From positions 140,876-204,875 of the forward strand of contig JADJLL010000004.1 of NCBI GenBank assembly GCA_016710095.1: DNA of 64,000 nt, given 5' to 3'. Shown one piece after another: positions 20,101 through 29,800 of this stretch (position 1 is the stretch's first letter; each line of letters opens with the position of its first letter). The stretch is from Candidatus Eiseniibacteriota bacterium (GTDB lineage: Bacteria; Eisenbacteria; RBG-16-71-46). The notes under the pieces were generated by a model. The model worked only from the letters and a program-made list of their open reading frames with translations, had not been told where the DNA came from and did not search any database. Made by a program: the position numbers and the translations under genes.

Positions 20101-22176
20101 GGCCTCGGCACGGCGCCGGGCACGGCGACGGCCGGCGTGCGCCTGGGCGGCGCGGGCGGCACGGTGCAACGCTGCGAGATCGCGCTCAACGTGGGCGCGG
20201 GCGTGCAGGTCGTGAGCGGCGCGAGCAACCACGTGCTCTCGCGCAACGCCATCTCGGGCAACGGCACGGTCGCGGGCAACGGCGGCGGCGCGGCGAGCGG
20301 GCAGATCGGCATCGACCTGCAGGCGGCCGCGGACGACGCCGCGCGTGGCACCGCGCCGTACGTGACGCGCAACGACAACGGCGACGGCGACGCGGGCGGC
20401 AACGCGCTGCTGAACTTCCCGGTGATGGACTACGCCGTGCTGTCGAACGGCAGCTTCACCGTGAGCGGCTGGGCGCGGCCCGGCAGCGTGATCGAACTGT
20501 TCGTCTCCGACGGCGACCCGAGCGGCTTCGGCGAAGGGCGCACGTACGTCACGAGCGTGACCGAAGGCTCGGCCGCCGATCTCGACGGCACGACGAGCAC
20601 GTATTCGGGTCTCTACAACGGGCTCAACCAGGGCACCGACAACACGCGGCGCTTCCGCTTCACGATGCCGGCGCCGCCCAACGTGAGCGCGTCGGTCGTG
20701 CTGACCGCGACCGCGACGGTGAGCGGCACCGGCACGTCCGAGTTCTCGGGCGGCGTGCCCGTGACGACGGGCGTGAGCGTGAACGGCGTGGCGTACGCCG
20801 ACGCCGATCACGACGCGCAGCGCGACGCGGGCGAAGCGGGCACCGGCGCGGCGCTGTGGGCGAAGCTGTTCGCCGCGGGCTCGCCGTCGGCGTCGCAGGT
20901 CGCGGCCGTGGACGGCACGAGCGGCGCGTTCGCGTTCACGTTCGTCGCGTCGGGCTCGTACGTGGTGAAGCTCGACACGTCCGCCGACGGCGCGGACTCG
21001 ACCGCCGACGCGCCCGCGGGCTGGGTGCGCACCGAAGCGCCGACCGGCGAGCGCGGGCCGCTCAACGTGGCCGCGACCGACGTGAGCGGCGCGACGTTCG
21101 GGCTCTATCACGGCAGCGTCGTGCGGGGTTTCCGGTTCCGGGACGATGGCGCCGGAGGCGCCCTGTCCAACGACGGCGCGCGCTCGGGCGGCGAAGCGGC
21201 GATCGCGGGCGCGCGCGTGCGGTTGACGAGCGCGTCGTGTGGCGCGGCGCCGTGCGACAGCGCGCTCACCGACGGCGGCGGCGCGTTCGCGCTGTGGCTG
21301 CCCTACACGCTCGCCGGCGCGAACGTGAGCGTGGTCGCGCCCGTCGGCGTGGGCGCGCTCGCGACCGGCGGTCGCGTGGGCGATACGTTCGGCACGTACG
21401 ATCGCAACGTCGCGGCGATTGCATTCACCGCGGCCAGCGGCCGCGAATACCAGGGCCTCGCCTTCGGCGAGGTGTATCGCAACGCGTGGGTGGCGAACGG
21501 CGCGCGCACGGTGTCGAGCGGCGCCACGACGAGCTACGCCCACCGGTTCACCGCGGCGAGCGCCGGCGCGGTGAGCTTCGACGCGGCGCGCGTGTCGTCG
21601 CCCGCGCTGCCGGGCTGGGGCATGACGCTCGTGCGCGACCTCGACTGCGACGGCGTCGTGGACGCGGGCGAAGGCGCGATCGCGCCCGCGAGCGCCTTCA
21701 CGCTCGCCGCGGGACAGAGCGTGTGCGTGATCGCGACGCACGCCACACCGGCCGGCGCGCCGACCGGCGCGAGCGAGCAGGCGACGCTCACCGCGAGCTT
21801 CACGTACACGAACGCGCTTCCTGCGCTCGTCTCGACCGAGCAGCTGCAGGACGTGACGACCGTGACGCTCTCGAGCGGGCTCGTGCTCACGAAGACCGTG
21901 GACGTGGCGAGCGCGCGGCCCGGCGACTATCTCGTGTACACGATTTCCTACGAGAACCCCGGCACCGGGGCGCTCTCGAACCTCGTGATCCGCGACGCCA
22001 CGCCCGCATGGACGGTCTTCGACTCGGCGACGTGCGCCACGGCCGCCGACGGCATCACCGGCTGCGCGCTCACGCAGCCCGCGCTCGGCGCCAACGGCAC
22101 CGTGACCTGGACGCTCACCGGCGCACTCGCCCCGGGCGGACGCGGCAGCGTGAGCTATCGCGTGCGGGTGCAGTAG
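17182..22176 (+). CDS. Giant secreted protein with DUF11, SdrD-B and parallel beta-helix domains
   Basis: A 1664-residue protein started by the GTG of a GTGA overlap with the barrel gene, implying coupled expression. The signal peptide has a long Ala-rich core and ends at APAAAQ (~residue 43). Next comes a Gly/Asn/Thr-rich domain (VNQPGDITLIGNTVMSC; GATVTWAGLYWGGYT). Then a DUF11 module (GDVLEYTVTMRNNGLDHAID, LPSNVTYVAGSL, ~18300), an SdrD-B module (ISGTVYEDVQYGGGAGRSL, ~18750) and a right-handed parallel beta-helix (19650-20330: ITLSGASNGWTIQTSELRG, GVTLTNVTVRRNGLG). Two more SdrD-like modules follow (GVAYADADHDAQRDAGEAG; FRFRDDGAGGALSNDGARS), and a final DUF11 copy (KTVDVASARPGDYLVYTISY) closes the protein. 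No membrane anchor is seen. It is presumably displayed with, or by, the barrel protein; ligand unknown. Confidence 0.8.
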   Translation: MKLWRRGSGPSGASEALGPAAAFAAFAAALACAALFAAPAAAQVVRAFTPRFSVNQPGDITLIGNTVMSCTGGGSCTNARNGTGGSINNNDNTMAYVDMDGVSTTVSSSTATLTLPVGATVTWAGLYWGGYTTNALRGTVKIATPSTSAYTTYTATRLDASGSAYQGFAEVTSLVRSAGAGVYRVADVRSTANTSNVHAGWSLVVVYSDGTQPARNLVVFDGFALVSGTTTVNMTVSGFVTPPAGTVNTKLGVVTYEGDLGFTGDSFRLNGTALSDAANPANNFFNSSISQLGVRTTAKNPNYVNQLGFDCDLVQANGLLVNGATSAAISLTTNGDTYYPGAVTFATDLYAPVFDAANFSKTVADLNGGLVRPGDVLEYTVTMRNNGLDHAIDCAMADTLPSNVTYVAGSLQVSAGPNAGAKTDAAGDDAAEYVGASRSVVARLGTGATAAAGGRIDVAATTSVTFRVTVNAPLSSGTAIVNQAALAFTGQQSGVLFAARSDGDPATGGTQTTIVTVTAARISGTVYEDVQYGGGAGRSLAASSGAVRPGARVELYNATSGAFLQFARTDAAGAYTFDGWPAGAYTVRAVHASVRSSRAGATSAQLGVQTWRGDFSSGALVPVTDRVGGENPAIADADSNTTAAAFATLASPSATPQSVTSVTLGASDIAGVDFGFNFDTIVSTRDAGAGTLRQFLVNANTLSNAGLAQSGLPAGVESSVFMIPDGLAHPGLRAGLANALVNGVARIVPLTPLPALTDAGTRVDGSTQTANVGNTNGGALGTAPVVGTDEIALATVAAPEVELRDANGLALGLDVQAANVTVRALAVVGFGNTVGSANDACVRVGASANAFTLEDAVLGATARAFADSGAALRAGGDLLRASGGDNGVVQRSLLGFAAGSAITLSGASNGWTIQTSELRGNAIGNGTRGAVSLEASGTLTITSCWIGESEGNGVDARTSTGGVTLTNVTVRRNGLGTAPGTATAGVRLGGAGGTVQRCEIALNVGAGVQVVSGASNHVLSRNAISGNGTVAGNGGGAASGQIGIDLQAAADDAARGTAPYVTRNDNGDGDAGGNALLNFPVMDYAVLSNGSFTVSGWARPGSVIELFVSDGDPSGFGEGRTYVTSVTEGSAADLDGTTSTYSGLYNGLNQGTDNTRRFRFTMPAPPNVSASVVLTATATVSGTGTSEFSGGVPVTTGVSVNGVAYADADHDAQRDAGEAGTGAALWAKLFAAGSPSASQVAAVDGTSGAFAFTFVASGSYVVKLDTSADGADSTADAPAGWVRTEAPTGERGPLNVAATDVSGATFGLYHGSVVRGFRFRDDGAGGALSNDGARSGGEAAIAGARVRLTSASCGAAPCDSALTDGGGAFALWLPYTLAGANVSVVAPVGVGALATGGRVGDTFGTYDRNVAAIAFTAASGREYQGLAFGEVYRNAWVANGARTVSSGATTSYAHRFTAASAGAVSFDAARVSSPALPGWGMTLVRDLDCDGVVDAGEGAIAPASAFTLAAGQSVCVIATHATPAGAPTGASEQATLTASFTYTNALPALVSTEQLQDVTTVTLSSGLVLTKTVDVASARPGDYLVYTISYENPGTGALSNLVIRDATPAWTVFDSATCATAADGITGCALTQPALGANGTVTWTLTGALAPGGRGSVSYRVRVQ

Positions 22177-22212
22177 CGGATCGACGGGAGCAACGCTCCG
22201 CCGAGGATCCGC

Positions 22213-22232
22213 AACTGGTCGCGCGACCAGTT
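22213..22232. terminator. Perfect 20-base palindrome between convergent genes
   Basis: AACTGGTCGCGCGACCAGTT reads the same on both strands. It lies between the surface-protein stop (22176) and the anti-sigma gene stop (22231-22233), and its last two bases are part of that TAA. Its position suggests a bidirectional terminator; a protein-binding palindrome is the alternative. There is no T tract on either side. Confidence 0.4.
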
Positions 22233-22941
22233 AAGGCGCGACGAACCCCGCCGTCACCGAGTGCGACAGTTCGCGTTCGCCGGCGCGGGCGGTGACCTGC
22301 CACAGCAGGCTCGTCCCGGCGGTCACGCCGGCCGGCAACTGGTCGTGGCGCAGCACGAACATCGGCTCGCTCACGCGCGCGGGCTCGCCGAGCTCCGAAA
22401 GGTCCTGCGACAGGAGCACGACGTCGTAGCGATCGGCGCCCGCGACGGGCTCCCAGGCAAGCGTCACCACGCCTTCGGACGCCACGGGCGCCAGCGTCGT
22501 CACGGCGGTGGACACGGCGCTGTCGCCACGCACTTCGCCACGCTGCACGTCGGGACGCACGCTCAGGTACACGCCACCCGCGACCACCAGCACCGCGGCG
22601 AAGCCCCACGCGGGACGCAGCGCGGGCGCGAACAGCGCCTGCCACCACGACGCGCGCGGCTCGGCGACCAGCGTGCGAGGGGAAGCCGCCGCCGGCTGCG
22701 TCACGCGGCCACCCGACATCTCGCGCTCGAGCGCGGCGGCGAGCGATGCGTCGGCGTCGGCCAGCTGCGACGAAGTCGGCGCGACGGCACCGGCTTCGCT
22801 CTCGAGAAACGCCCGGTGCTGCGCGAGCAGCGCGCGGCAACGCGGACAGTCCTGCACGTGCGCGAGCACTTCCGGCTCGCCCGCTTCGTGACGCGCGGGC
22901 AGCGTGGCTTCGGCGGGACAGGCTTCCCTCGAGAGACTCAT
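22231..22941 (-). CDS. Zinc-finger anti-sigma factor, membrane-anchored, with Fn3-like periplasmic domain
   Basis: A 236-residue protein whose ATG overlaps the sigma-factor stop (ATGA), so the two are coupled. Residues 28-35 (HVQDCPRC) give the H-x3-C-x2-C zinc-binding motif of anti-sigma domains. One transmembrane helix follows at about 111-127 (AWGFAAVLVVAGGVYLSV), placing the N-terminus in the cytoplasm where it would bind the ECF sigma factor. The outer part (~150-236: VVTLAWEPVAGADRYDVVLL, LLWQVTARAGERELSHSV) looks like a fibronectin type III sandwich and may sense an envelope ligand or state. No regulated-proteolysis motif can be identified by eye. The gene is convergent with the surface-protein cluster; a regulatory link between them is speculation. 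Confidence 0.8.
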   Translation of the reverse strand: MSLSREACPAEATLPARHEAGEPEVLAHVQDCPRCRALLAQHRAFLESEAGAVAPTSSQLADADASLAAALEREMSGGRVTQPAAASPRTLVAEPRASWWQALFAPALRPAWGFAAVLVVAGGVYLSVRPDVQRGEVRGDSAVSTAVTTLAPVASEGVVTLAWEPVAGADRYDVVLLSQDLSELGEPARVSEPMFVLRHDQLPAGVTAGTSLLWQVTARAGERELSHSVTAGFVAP

Positions 22942-23522
22942 GCGTCCTCCATGCGCGACCCGAATCGCGCCTTCAACTTCCGGCGAGCGCCCTGCAGCAC
23001 TCCGCGCGCCCCCGAAGCCGAACGAATTCGAAGCACGCGCGTGATCTCGTCCACCGGCATGCGCTCCACGGCGCGCAGCCACAACGCTTCCTGCTCGATG
23101 GGCTCGAGGTCTTCGCGGATGGCCTCCAGAACCGCGCTTTCCTCCTGCCGGTCGGCGAGCACGTCGAGCGGGTCGCGCCCGTCGGCGAGCAGGTCGTCCG
23201 GATCCACCGACTCGTCGCGGACGTTCACTCGCTTGCGCACCGCCGTCAGGCAGCGATTGCGCACGATCGCGAACAACCACGACGAGAACTGCGAGCGCTC
23301 GTCGAACCCGGCGAGTCCCCGCCAGGCCGACAACAGCGCGTCCTGCGCCAGGTCGAGCGCGGTGTCGTGGTCGCGCACCACCCGGAAGCACCATTGATAG
23401 GTCTTGAGCCGGTACCGGCCGAACAGCTCGCTGCCCGCGGCGAGGGCCCCGGGGGTACCGGGCTCGCGGCGGATCTCGCGCAGCAGTTCGGCGTCGGTGC
23501 GGCTGTCGGAACCAGTGCTCAT
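22938..23522 (-). CDS. ECF-family RNA polymerase sigma factor
   Basis: A 194-residue sigma-70 family protein. Region 2 occupies about residues 30-100 (ELFGRYRLKTYQWCFRVV, DHDTALDLAQDALLSAWRGL, FSSWLFAIVRNRCL). Region 4 is near 130-190 (EQEALWLRAVERMPVDEITR, then a helix-turn-helix and RRKLKARF). There is no region 1 or 3, as usual for the extracytoplasmic-function group. It directs polymerase to a stress or envelope regulon when its partner, the overlapping anti-sigma gene, releases it. The start ATG at 23522 has no strong ribosome-binding site. Upstream, 23600-23617 on the minus strand contains GGAAAGTAACTT, which could be part of a self-regulated ECF promoter; that reading is weak. Confidence 0.88.
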   Translation of the reverse strand: MSTGSDSRTDAELLREIRREPGTPGALAAGSELFGRYRLKTYQWCFRVVRDHDTALDLAQDALLSAWRGLAGFDERSQFSSWLFAIVRNRCLTAVRKRVNVRDESVDPDDLLADGRDPLDVLADRQEESAVLEAIREDLEPIEQEALWLRAVERMPVDEITRVLRIRSASGARGVLQGARRKLKARFGSRMEDA

Positions 23523-23763
23523 GAGATGGGACGAAGGATCTCGCGGGTCGTCACAGCGGGCGGGAGCATTCCCGGGCGTCGGGTGTAGAACGGGAAGTTA
23601 CTTTCCGGGGCGCAGGGCCGCCACTGGAGACGAACCGTTCGGCCGCGGGAGCCGTCCAAAGCCCCGCCATCGCTGGCCCTTTGCCCGCGGCGGCGGCTAG
23701 ACTCCGCCCGCGCCGCAGCGCTTCCAAGCCCCCCCGCTTCCCGCAAGACCAGGAGACGTACTC

Positions 23764-24240
23764 GTGCCCCTGCCCATCGTGGAGTACCTCCACGTGTTGT
23801 TCGGCTTCACCTACGTGGCCGCCCTGATGGCCGCCCATTGGAACGCCCTGGCCGCCCGCCGCACCACGAACTGGAACGAACGCGCCGCGCTCTTCGACCT
23901 CAACCGCCGCCTCGGGATCATGTTCGCGCTCGGCTCGTTGATCGGCGCCGGCGTGGTCGGACAGCTGCTGGCGATGTCGCTGGGCTACCGCATGGCCGAC
24001 ACGCGCTCGTTCCAGATCGCGAACGCGCTGTGGCTGGTGAACCTGCTCGTGCTGCTCGCGGTGGACCTGCCGCAGGGCGCGCGACTCGCCGGACAGGCCC
24101 GCGCGGCCGCGAACAGCGGCGCCACGAACGAACCCGTCGGCTACACCGGCGCGCTCGACCGCTGGCGGATCGGCAACGCCGTCCAGCTGCTCGTGTTCCT
24201 CGTGCTGCTCTGGTTCATGGTCGCGCCTTGGCATAAATAA
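23764..24240 (+). CDS. Small integral membrane protein, function unknown
   Basis: A 158-residue protein starting at a GTG with AGGAG eight bases upstream. Four hydrophobic segments are visible at about residues 5-25, 50-70, 87-103 and 137-154 (ILVVEYLHVLFGFTY-like start, IMFALGSLIGAGVVGQLL, IANALWLVNLLVLLAV, AVQLLVFLVLLWFMV). The N-terminal LHVLFGFTYVAALM pattern with an early His resembles DUF2269-type membrane proteins, but I cannot confirm membership. It is followed by a hairpin and stands alone, so no partner is suggested by context. Confidence 0.7.
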   Translation: MPLPIVEYLHVLFGFTYVAALMAAHWNALAARRTTNWNERAALFDLNRRLGIMFALGSLIGAGVVGQLLAMSLGYRMADTRSFQIANALWLVNLLVLLAVDLPQGARLAGQARAAANSGATNEPVGYTGALDRWRIGNAVQLLVFLVLLWFMVAPWHK

Positions 24241-24241
24241 C

Positions 24242-24263
24242 CCTCGGCGCTTCAGCGCCGAGG
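24242..24263 (+). terminator. Hairpin after the small membrane protein
   Basis: CCTCGGCGC (24242-24250), loop TTCA, GCGCCGAGG (24255-24263): a perfect nine-pair stem starting two bases after the TAA stop. There is no T run, so termination may be weak. Confidence 0.55.
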
Positions 24264-24289
24264 AGGCCGTGCCAACCGAAAGGACCCGC

Positions 24290-26892
24290 ATGCCGCGCAC
24301 TCGCCTCTCGTCAGCCCTCGCACTCTTCGCGGCATTCGCACTCTCGTTCGGCCTGGGACCTTTCGCGTCCCCGGCCGTCGCGGCGCCGGGCCGCACGTTC
24401 GAGCACCTGGCGCCGATCAAGCGCCTGCAGGCGCTCCAGCTCGCGCGCGAGCCGATGGAGCACAAGCAGGAGCGCAAGGAGTTCGCGGAGCGCCAGCGCG
24501 AGCTGCGCCGGCTGGCGAAGCAAATGCGCAAGAGCGGCAAGACGGCCCTGCGCGTGGGTGGCGAGAAGGCGCGCAAGGACGTTCGCACCGAAGCGTTCCC
24601 GGCCGCGCCGGCGCCGGTCTTCGGCGAAGCCACGCCGAACGCCGCGGCCGGCGAGGCCGCGCCCACGAACGTGCGCTGCAACACCCCGACGGGCGACACG
24701 GCGGGTGACGGGCAGTGCGAGACGTCGCTGGTGGCGTGGAACCAGTACATGATCGCGGCGTGGAACGACGGCAAGGGCTTCCACGACGGCACGAACCAGT
24801 ACCAGGGCTACGCGACCTCCGCGGACGGCGGACAGACGTGGACGGATCGCGGCACGTTCCCGATCCCCGCGGGCTCGCCGAACTGGTCGTGGACGAGCGA
24901 TCCCGTGCTCGCGGTCAACTCGCGCACGGGCGCGTTCTACTTCTCGGCGCTCATCGATCCCGACGGCCCGTCCGGCAACACGAACGGCATCGGCGTCGTG
25001 AAGGGGCGCTTCAGTGGCTCGAACATCGTGTGGCAGACGCCCTCGCTCGTGCGAAGCGTGAGCTACTCGACCGAGTTCCTCGACAAGCAGTGGCTCGCGG
25101 TGGATCCCGGAACCGGGCGCGTCTACCTCAGCTACACGCGCTTCGTCTCGAACGTCAGCGAGATCAACTTCCAGGCGTCCGACAGCGCGCTGACCTCGTG
25201 GAGCACGCCGGCGCTCGTGTCGGTGAACTCGAACAACATCGCGCTCGACGAGCGCGGCCTCGTGCAGGGCTCGCGGCCGTTGGTCGGTTCCGACGGGACG
25301 GTGTACCTCGTGTACTACAAGATCGGGCTCGTGGACGTGGACGCCTACCGCCTCGCCAAGTCGACGAACTTCGGCGCGTCGTTCGGCTCTCCCACGACAC
25401 TGATGACGTTCTATCCGAACTTCGGCACCGGCGCGCCGGGCTTCAACCGCGCGATGGGCATCCAGTTCGCCTCCGTCGCCGCGGACCACAGCGGCGGCGC
25501 GCACGACGGCCGCATCCACATCACGTGGGCCGAGAGCCTGAACTGGTTCGACGACCTCACCGGCATCGGGCTCGCGGGCAATCGCAGCGAGGTCGAGCCG
25601 AACGGCGCGCCCGCGGGCGCGAACACGTTCGTGAGCGGCCAGACGCTGCGCGGCGATCTCGCTCCATCGTGTTCATGGCCGACTCGATGGCGGCGAGCAT
25701 GCAGTACTCGATGCGCGTGTTCGGGCCCGACGGCTCGTCGCGGCTCACGTACGGTCTCGCGGCCGCGTCCGACATCACGGCCGGCTTCGGCCCCGCGTAT
25801 CCGTTCACGGCGCCCGTGACGGCCACCTACTACTTCCGCGTGTTCCCCGTGACGGGCTTCGGCGGCTACCGCATCCGCACCGGCCCGGCCACGCGCACGA
25901 TCGAGCGCGGGCGCGACCAGCGCGACGTGTTCTCGTCGTGGTCCGACGATCACGGCGCCGGCTGGAGCGAGCCCGTGCGCGTGAGCGACAGCGCGGCCGG
26001 CTACGACGACTGGCTCCCCGAGATCGCGGTCACCGCCGACGGCCACGTGTACGCGCAGTGGTTCGACTTCCGGAACTCCGCGCCGAGCAACGGCGGCGCG
26101 GTCTCGCACACGTACCTCGCGCGCTCCGACGACGGCGGCTCGACGTGGAACGGCTCGAACGCCGAGACGACCGCGCCCAGCTCGTGGACGAACGTGAACA
26201 CGAACATCCAGCCCAATCAGGGCGACTACAACGCGCTCTTCGGCTACGACCGCGGCGTCGCCGGCTGCTGGGCCGACGGACGCGACGGCGACCCGAACGC
26301 CTACATGGCGCTCACGCCCGCCGCGCTCCGCGCCGACGTCACCACGGCGCAGGCGACCTCGGACAGCACCGTGCTCGTGAACTGGCAGCTCACTCCGTCC
26401 ACGTCGGTGACGCCCACGGTCTACCGGCGCAACCTGCCGGGCGGCACGTGGAGCGCCCGCGAGACCCTGCCGCCGTCGGCCGGCGCGGCCAGCTTCACCG
26501 ACACCTCGGTGGCGCTCGGCGCGACCTACGAGTACCGGCTCGGCGTGGTCGTCGACGGCCTCGAGCGTTTCTACGGGCGGGTTTCGGTCGCCATGCCCGC
26601 CGGCCCGGCGCCGCCCTCGCTCGCCATCACCGGCGTGTTCCCGAACCCCGTCGACCGGGGCGCGGCCGCTCCCGTGCGAATCGCCTATCGCCTTCGGGGC
26701 ACGGACCGTGCGAGAATTGAGCTTCTGGATATCACGGGGCGGCTCGTCCGCACCTATGAGTTGGGCACGCCCGGAGCGGGCGCCCACGAGTTCGTACTCC
26801 CCGCCGGGGGCGGCATCCGCCCCGGCGTCTACCTGTTGCGCCTGGTCCAGGGTTCGGACGAAACGTCCCGGAGGATCAGCATCCTGAGGTGA
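24290..26892 (+). CDS. Secreted BNR-type protein with C-terminal sorting domain (internal out-of-frame deletion)
   Basis: The start ATG is at 24290, with signal peptide MPRTRLSSALALFAAFALSF through AVAAP. The N-terminal third includes a charged helix (MEHKQERKEFAERQRELRRL). Sialidase/BNR-like strands follow (WNQYMIAAWNDGKGFHDG, SADGGQTWTDRGTFP, SKSTNFGASFGSP). The frame breaks near 25660: compared with the intact paralogue at 30285, about 20 residues between LRGDL and IVFMADS are missing, together with a frame change, removing the first part of a PPC-like domain. The second frame then runs to 26892 and ends with an Ig-like/FlgD-type sorting domain (VFPNPVDRG, ITGRLVRTYELGTPGAGAHE, GVYLLRLVQGSDETSRRISI). 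It was probably exported and processed at the surface. The deletion could be real or an assembly fault. Confidence 0.72.
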
Positions 26893-26896
26893 TCGC

Positions 26897-29800
26897 ATGA
26901 AGTCGCGCCGTCTGCTCGTCTCGCTCTCGCTCCTCGCTCTCGCACTCTCGAGCCTCACGGCCGTCGCGCATGCGGCATCGCCGTTCGTGCGCGCCGCGCT
27001 GCCGGTAAGGACCGCGGACGCCGCGCTCGCCACGGGCCTCGTGCCGCAGCGCGAGTCCGTCGCGTACCTGAGCGTGGACGAAGCCGCGCTCGCCGAGTTC
27101 CGCTCCGGCGACGGTGGCACGCTCGAGCTGCCCGCGCCCGACGGCACCACGCTCACGCTGAACCTCACGCGCGTCGAAGTGCTCGCGCCCGGCGCCACGG
27201 TCACGTTCACCGACGACGCGGGCCCGCACACGATGACGCCCGACGTCGTCTGCTTCCGCGGCACGATCGCGGGCGAAGCCGGCGGCTGGGCGGCGCTCAC
27301 GCTGACCGCCGACGGCGCGCTCGGCGTGATCGAATCGCACGGCGAGCAATTGCAGCTCGCACCGGTCGCCGCCTCGATCGCGGGCGGACGGGCGCTCCAC
27401 TCACTCGCGCCCGCCACGAACCTCGCGTCCGCGGCCAGCACGTTAACGTGCGGCGTCAACGAGAGCACCGAAGCCGTGCTCGACCCTGCGGGCCCGCAGC
27501 CCCGGCTCCCGCGCGCGGCCACGCCCCATGGCGTGACGATCGACGCGGTCCGCAAGACCTTCAACATCGCGGTCGACTGCGACTACGAGATGTACACGAC
27601 GTTCTCGTCGAACCTCACGAACGCGACCGCCTACGTGGTCTCGCTCATGAACGTCGTGTCGCTCATCTACGAGCGCGACCTCGAGGCGACGCTGAACGTG
27701 TCGTACCTGAACTTCTGGACGACGATCTCCGACCCGTACACGCAGGCCACCACCAGCCCGCAGCTCTCCGAGTTCCGCAACTACTGGACCGCGAACCGCG
27801 GCGGCGTGTCGCGCTCGCTCGCGACGCTGCTGTCCGCCCGGCCGCTCGGCGGCGGCATCGCGTACATCGACCAGCTCTGCAGCGGCTCGCTGGGCTACAG
27901 CGTTTCCGCGATCGACGCGGCGTACAGCTACCCGACCAACACGAGCACGTGGGACGCCTCGGTCGTCGCGCACGAACTCGGGCACAACTTCGGCTCGTAC
28001 CACACGCACAGCTGCAACTGGCAGGCGCTCGGCTACGTGGCGACCAACGCGCTGCTCGACTCCTGCCAGACGAGCGAGGAGGGCTGCCTCACGCCCACGC
28101 TGCACGTGCCGCCGGACAAGGGCACGATCATGAGCTACTGCCACCTGCTCGCCGGCGGCCAGGCGAACATCCGTCTCGACTTCCATCCGATCTGCATCGA
28201 CTACATGCGCGCGCGCATCGACGTCGCCGCATGTCCCGGCACTCCGGCGCCCCAACCGCCGCGCACGCCGTCCATCGCCGCGATTCCCGCCGGCGCGCGC
28301 GTGTCGTGGGCCTCGGGCGGGTCGAGCAGCGTGCTCGGCTACTCGGTCTATCGCAGCCGCACCATGCTCGACGCCGCGCCGCAGTACCGCGGCTTCACGC
28401 CGGGCCTGACGTGGGACGACGCCGAACTCGGCACGTTCTACTACAAGGTGCGCACGGTGCGCGCAGCGGACTCGTCCGGCTTCTCGGCCGAGGTGAAGCT
28501 CAACCTCTGCCCGCTCGCGACGTCGCCGAACCTTTCGACGGGCTCGGCCCCGATCGCCACGGTGACGGCGGACTTCGATCACGACGGTGACGCCGACCTC
28601 GCGGTCGCGAACAACGGCGCGACCACCGTGAGCGTGCTGCGCGGCAACGGCAACGGCACTTTCGCCGCCGGCATCGCCTACACGGCCGCGGGCACTCCCA
28701 CGTGCCTCGCGGTCTCCGACCTCGATCTCGACGGCAACGTCGACCTGCTCGTCGGCACGGCGCTCGACAGCGCGCTGTGGGTTCTGCGCGGCAACGGTGA
28801 CGGCACGTTCGCCGCGGGCGTGCGCACGCCGCTGAACGCGCAGCCGAGCGGCATCGCGATCGCCGACTTCGACGAAGACGGCGCGAACGACCTCGTGGTC
28901 GCGGGCTACCTGGGCGGACTGCTCACGCTGCGCGGACACCTGACCGCGGGCGTGCCGGACGGCACGTTCGAAGCTCCCGTCACGGTGCCGGTCTCGGCGC
29001 AGACGCGCCAGGTGATCGTGGGCGACTTCAACGAAGACGGCATCTGGGATCTCGCCACGACCGCGAGCGGACTCAAGGTGCTGCTCGGTCAGGGCACGGG
29101 CGGCGTGGGCAACGGCACGTTCGGAGCGGCGGCGAGCTACAACGCCGGCGGCACGCCGTGGGATCTCGCGAGCGCGGACTTCAACCTCGACGGCATCGCC
29201 GACCTCGCGGTCGCGAACTCGGGCGCGAGCAGCGTGAGCATGTTCCTCGGCGCGGGCTCGGCCGGCGTGGGCAACGGCACGTTCCCGATCAGCGGCACGT
29301 CGGTGAGCGTGAACGCGAATCCGCGCGGCGTCGTGGTCGCGGACTGGAACGGCGACGGCGTGCCGGACCTCGCGGTCGCGAACAGCTCGACCACCGCGAA
29401 GACCATGAGCATGCTGACGGGCAAGGGCGACGGCACGTTCAACGCCCCCGTGACGTCGGCCGCGAACACGAAGGCGTGGGCGATCGCGCTCGGCGACTTC
29501 AACGGCGACGCGGGCCCGGACCTCGCGGTGCTCAACAACGGCACGAACACGGCGACCGTGTGGCGTTCGGGCTGCACCGGGAACGCGATCGTCGCGGTGT
29601 CCTCGCCCGTCGGCGGCGAGACCTGGATCGCGACGCAGCAGCGCACGATCACGTGGTCGCTCACGCCGAGCGTGACGCTCGTGCACGTCGAGCTTTCGCG
29701 CGACGGCGGCACGACGTGGCAGCGGCTCGCCACGAACGTGCCCGGCACGTCGTGGACGTGGACCGTGGCGGGCGTGGCGAGCAGCAACGCGCTCGTGCGC

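Noticed and set aside
16726..21741. A 1671-codon open frame on the minus strand, plus others of 700-900 codons (for example 8869-11544, 12605-14851, 15134-17275).
   Set aside because: They lie opposite well-supported genes with signal peptides and domains. Their translations are Arg/His/Val-rich without any family pattern, as expected from antisense frames in very GC-rich coding DNA.
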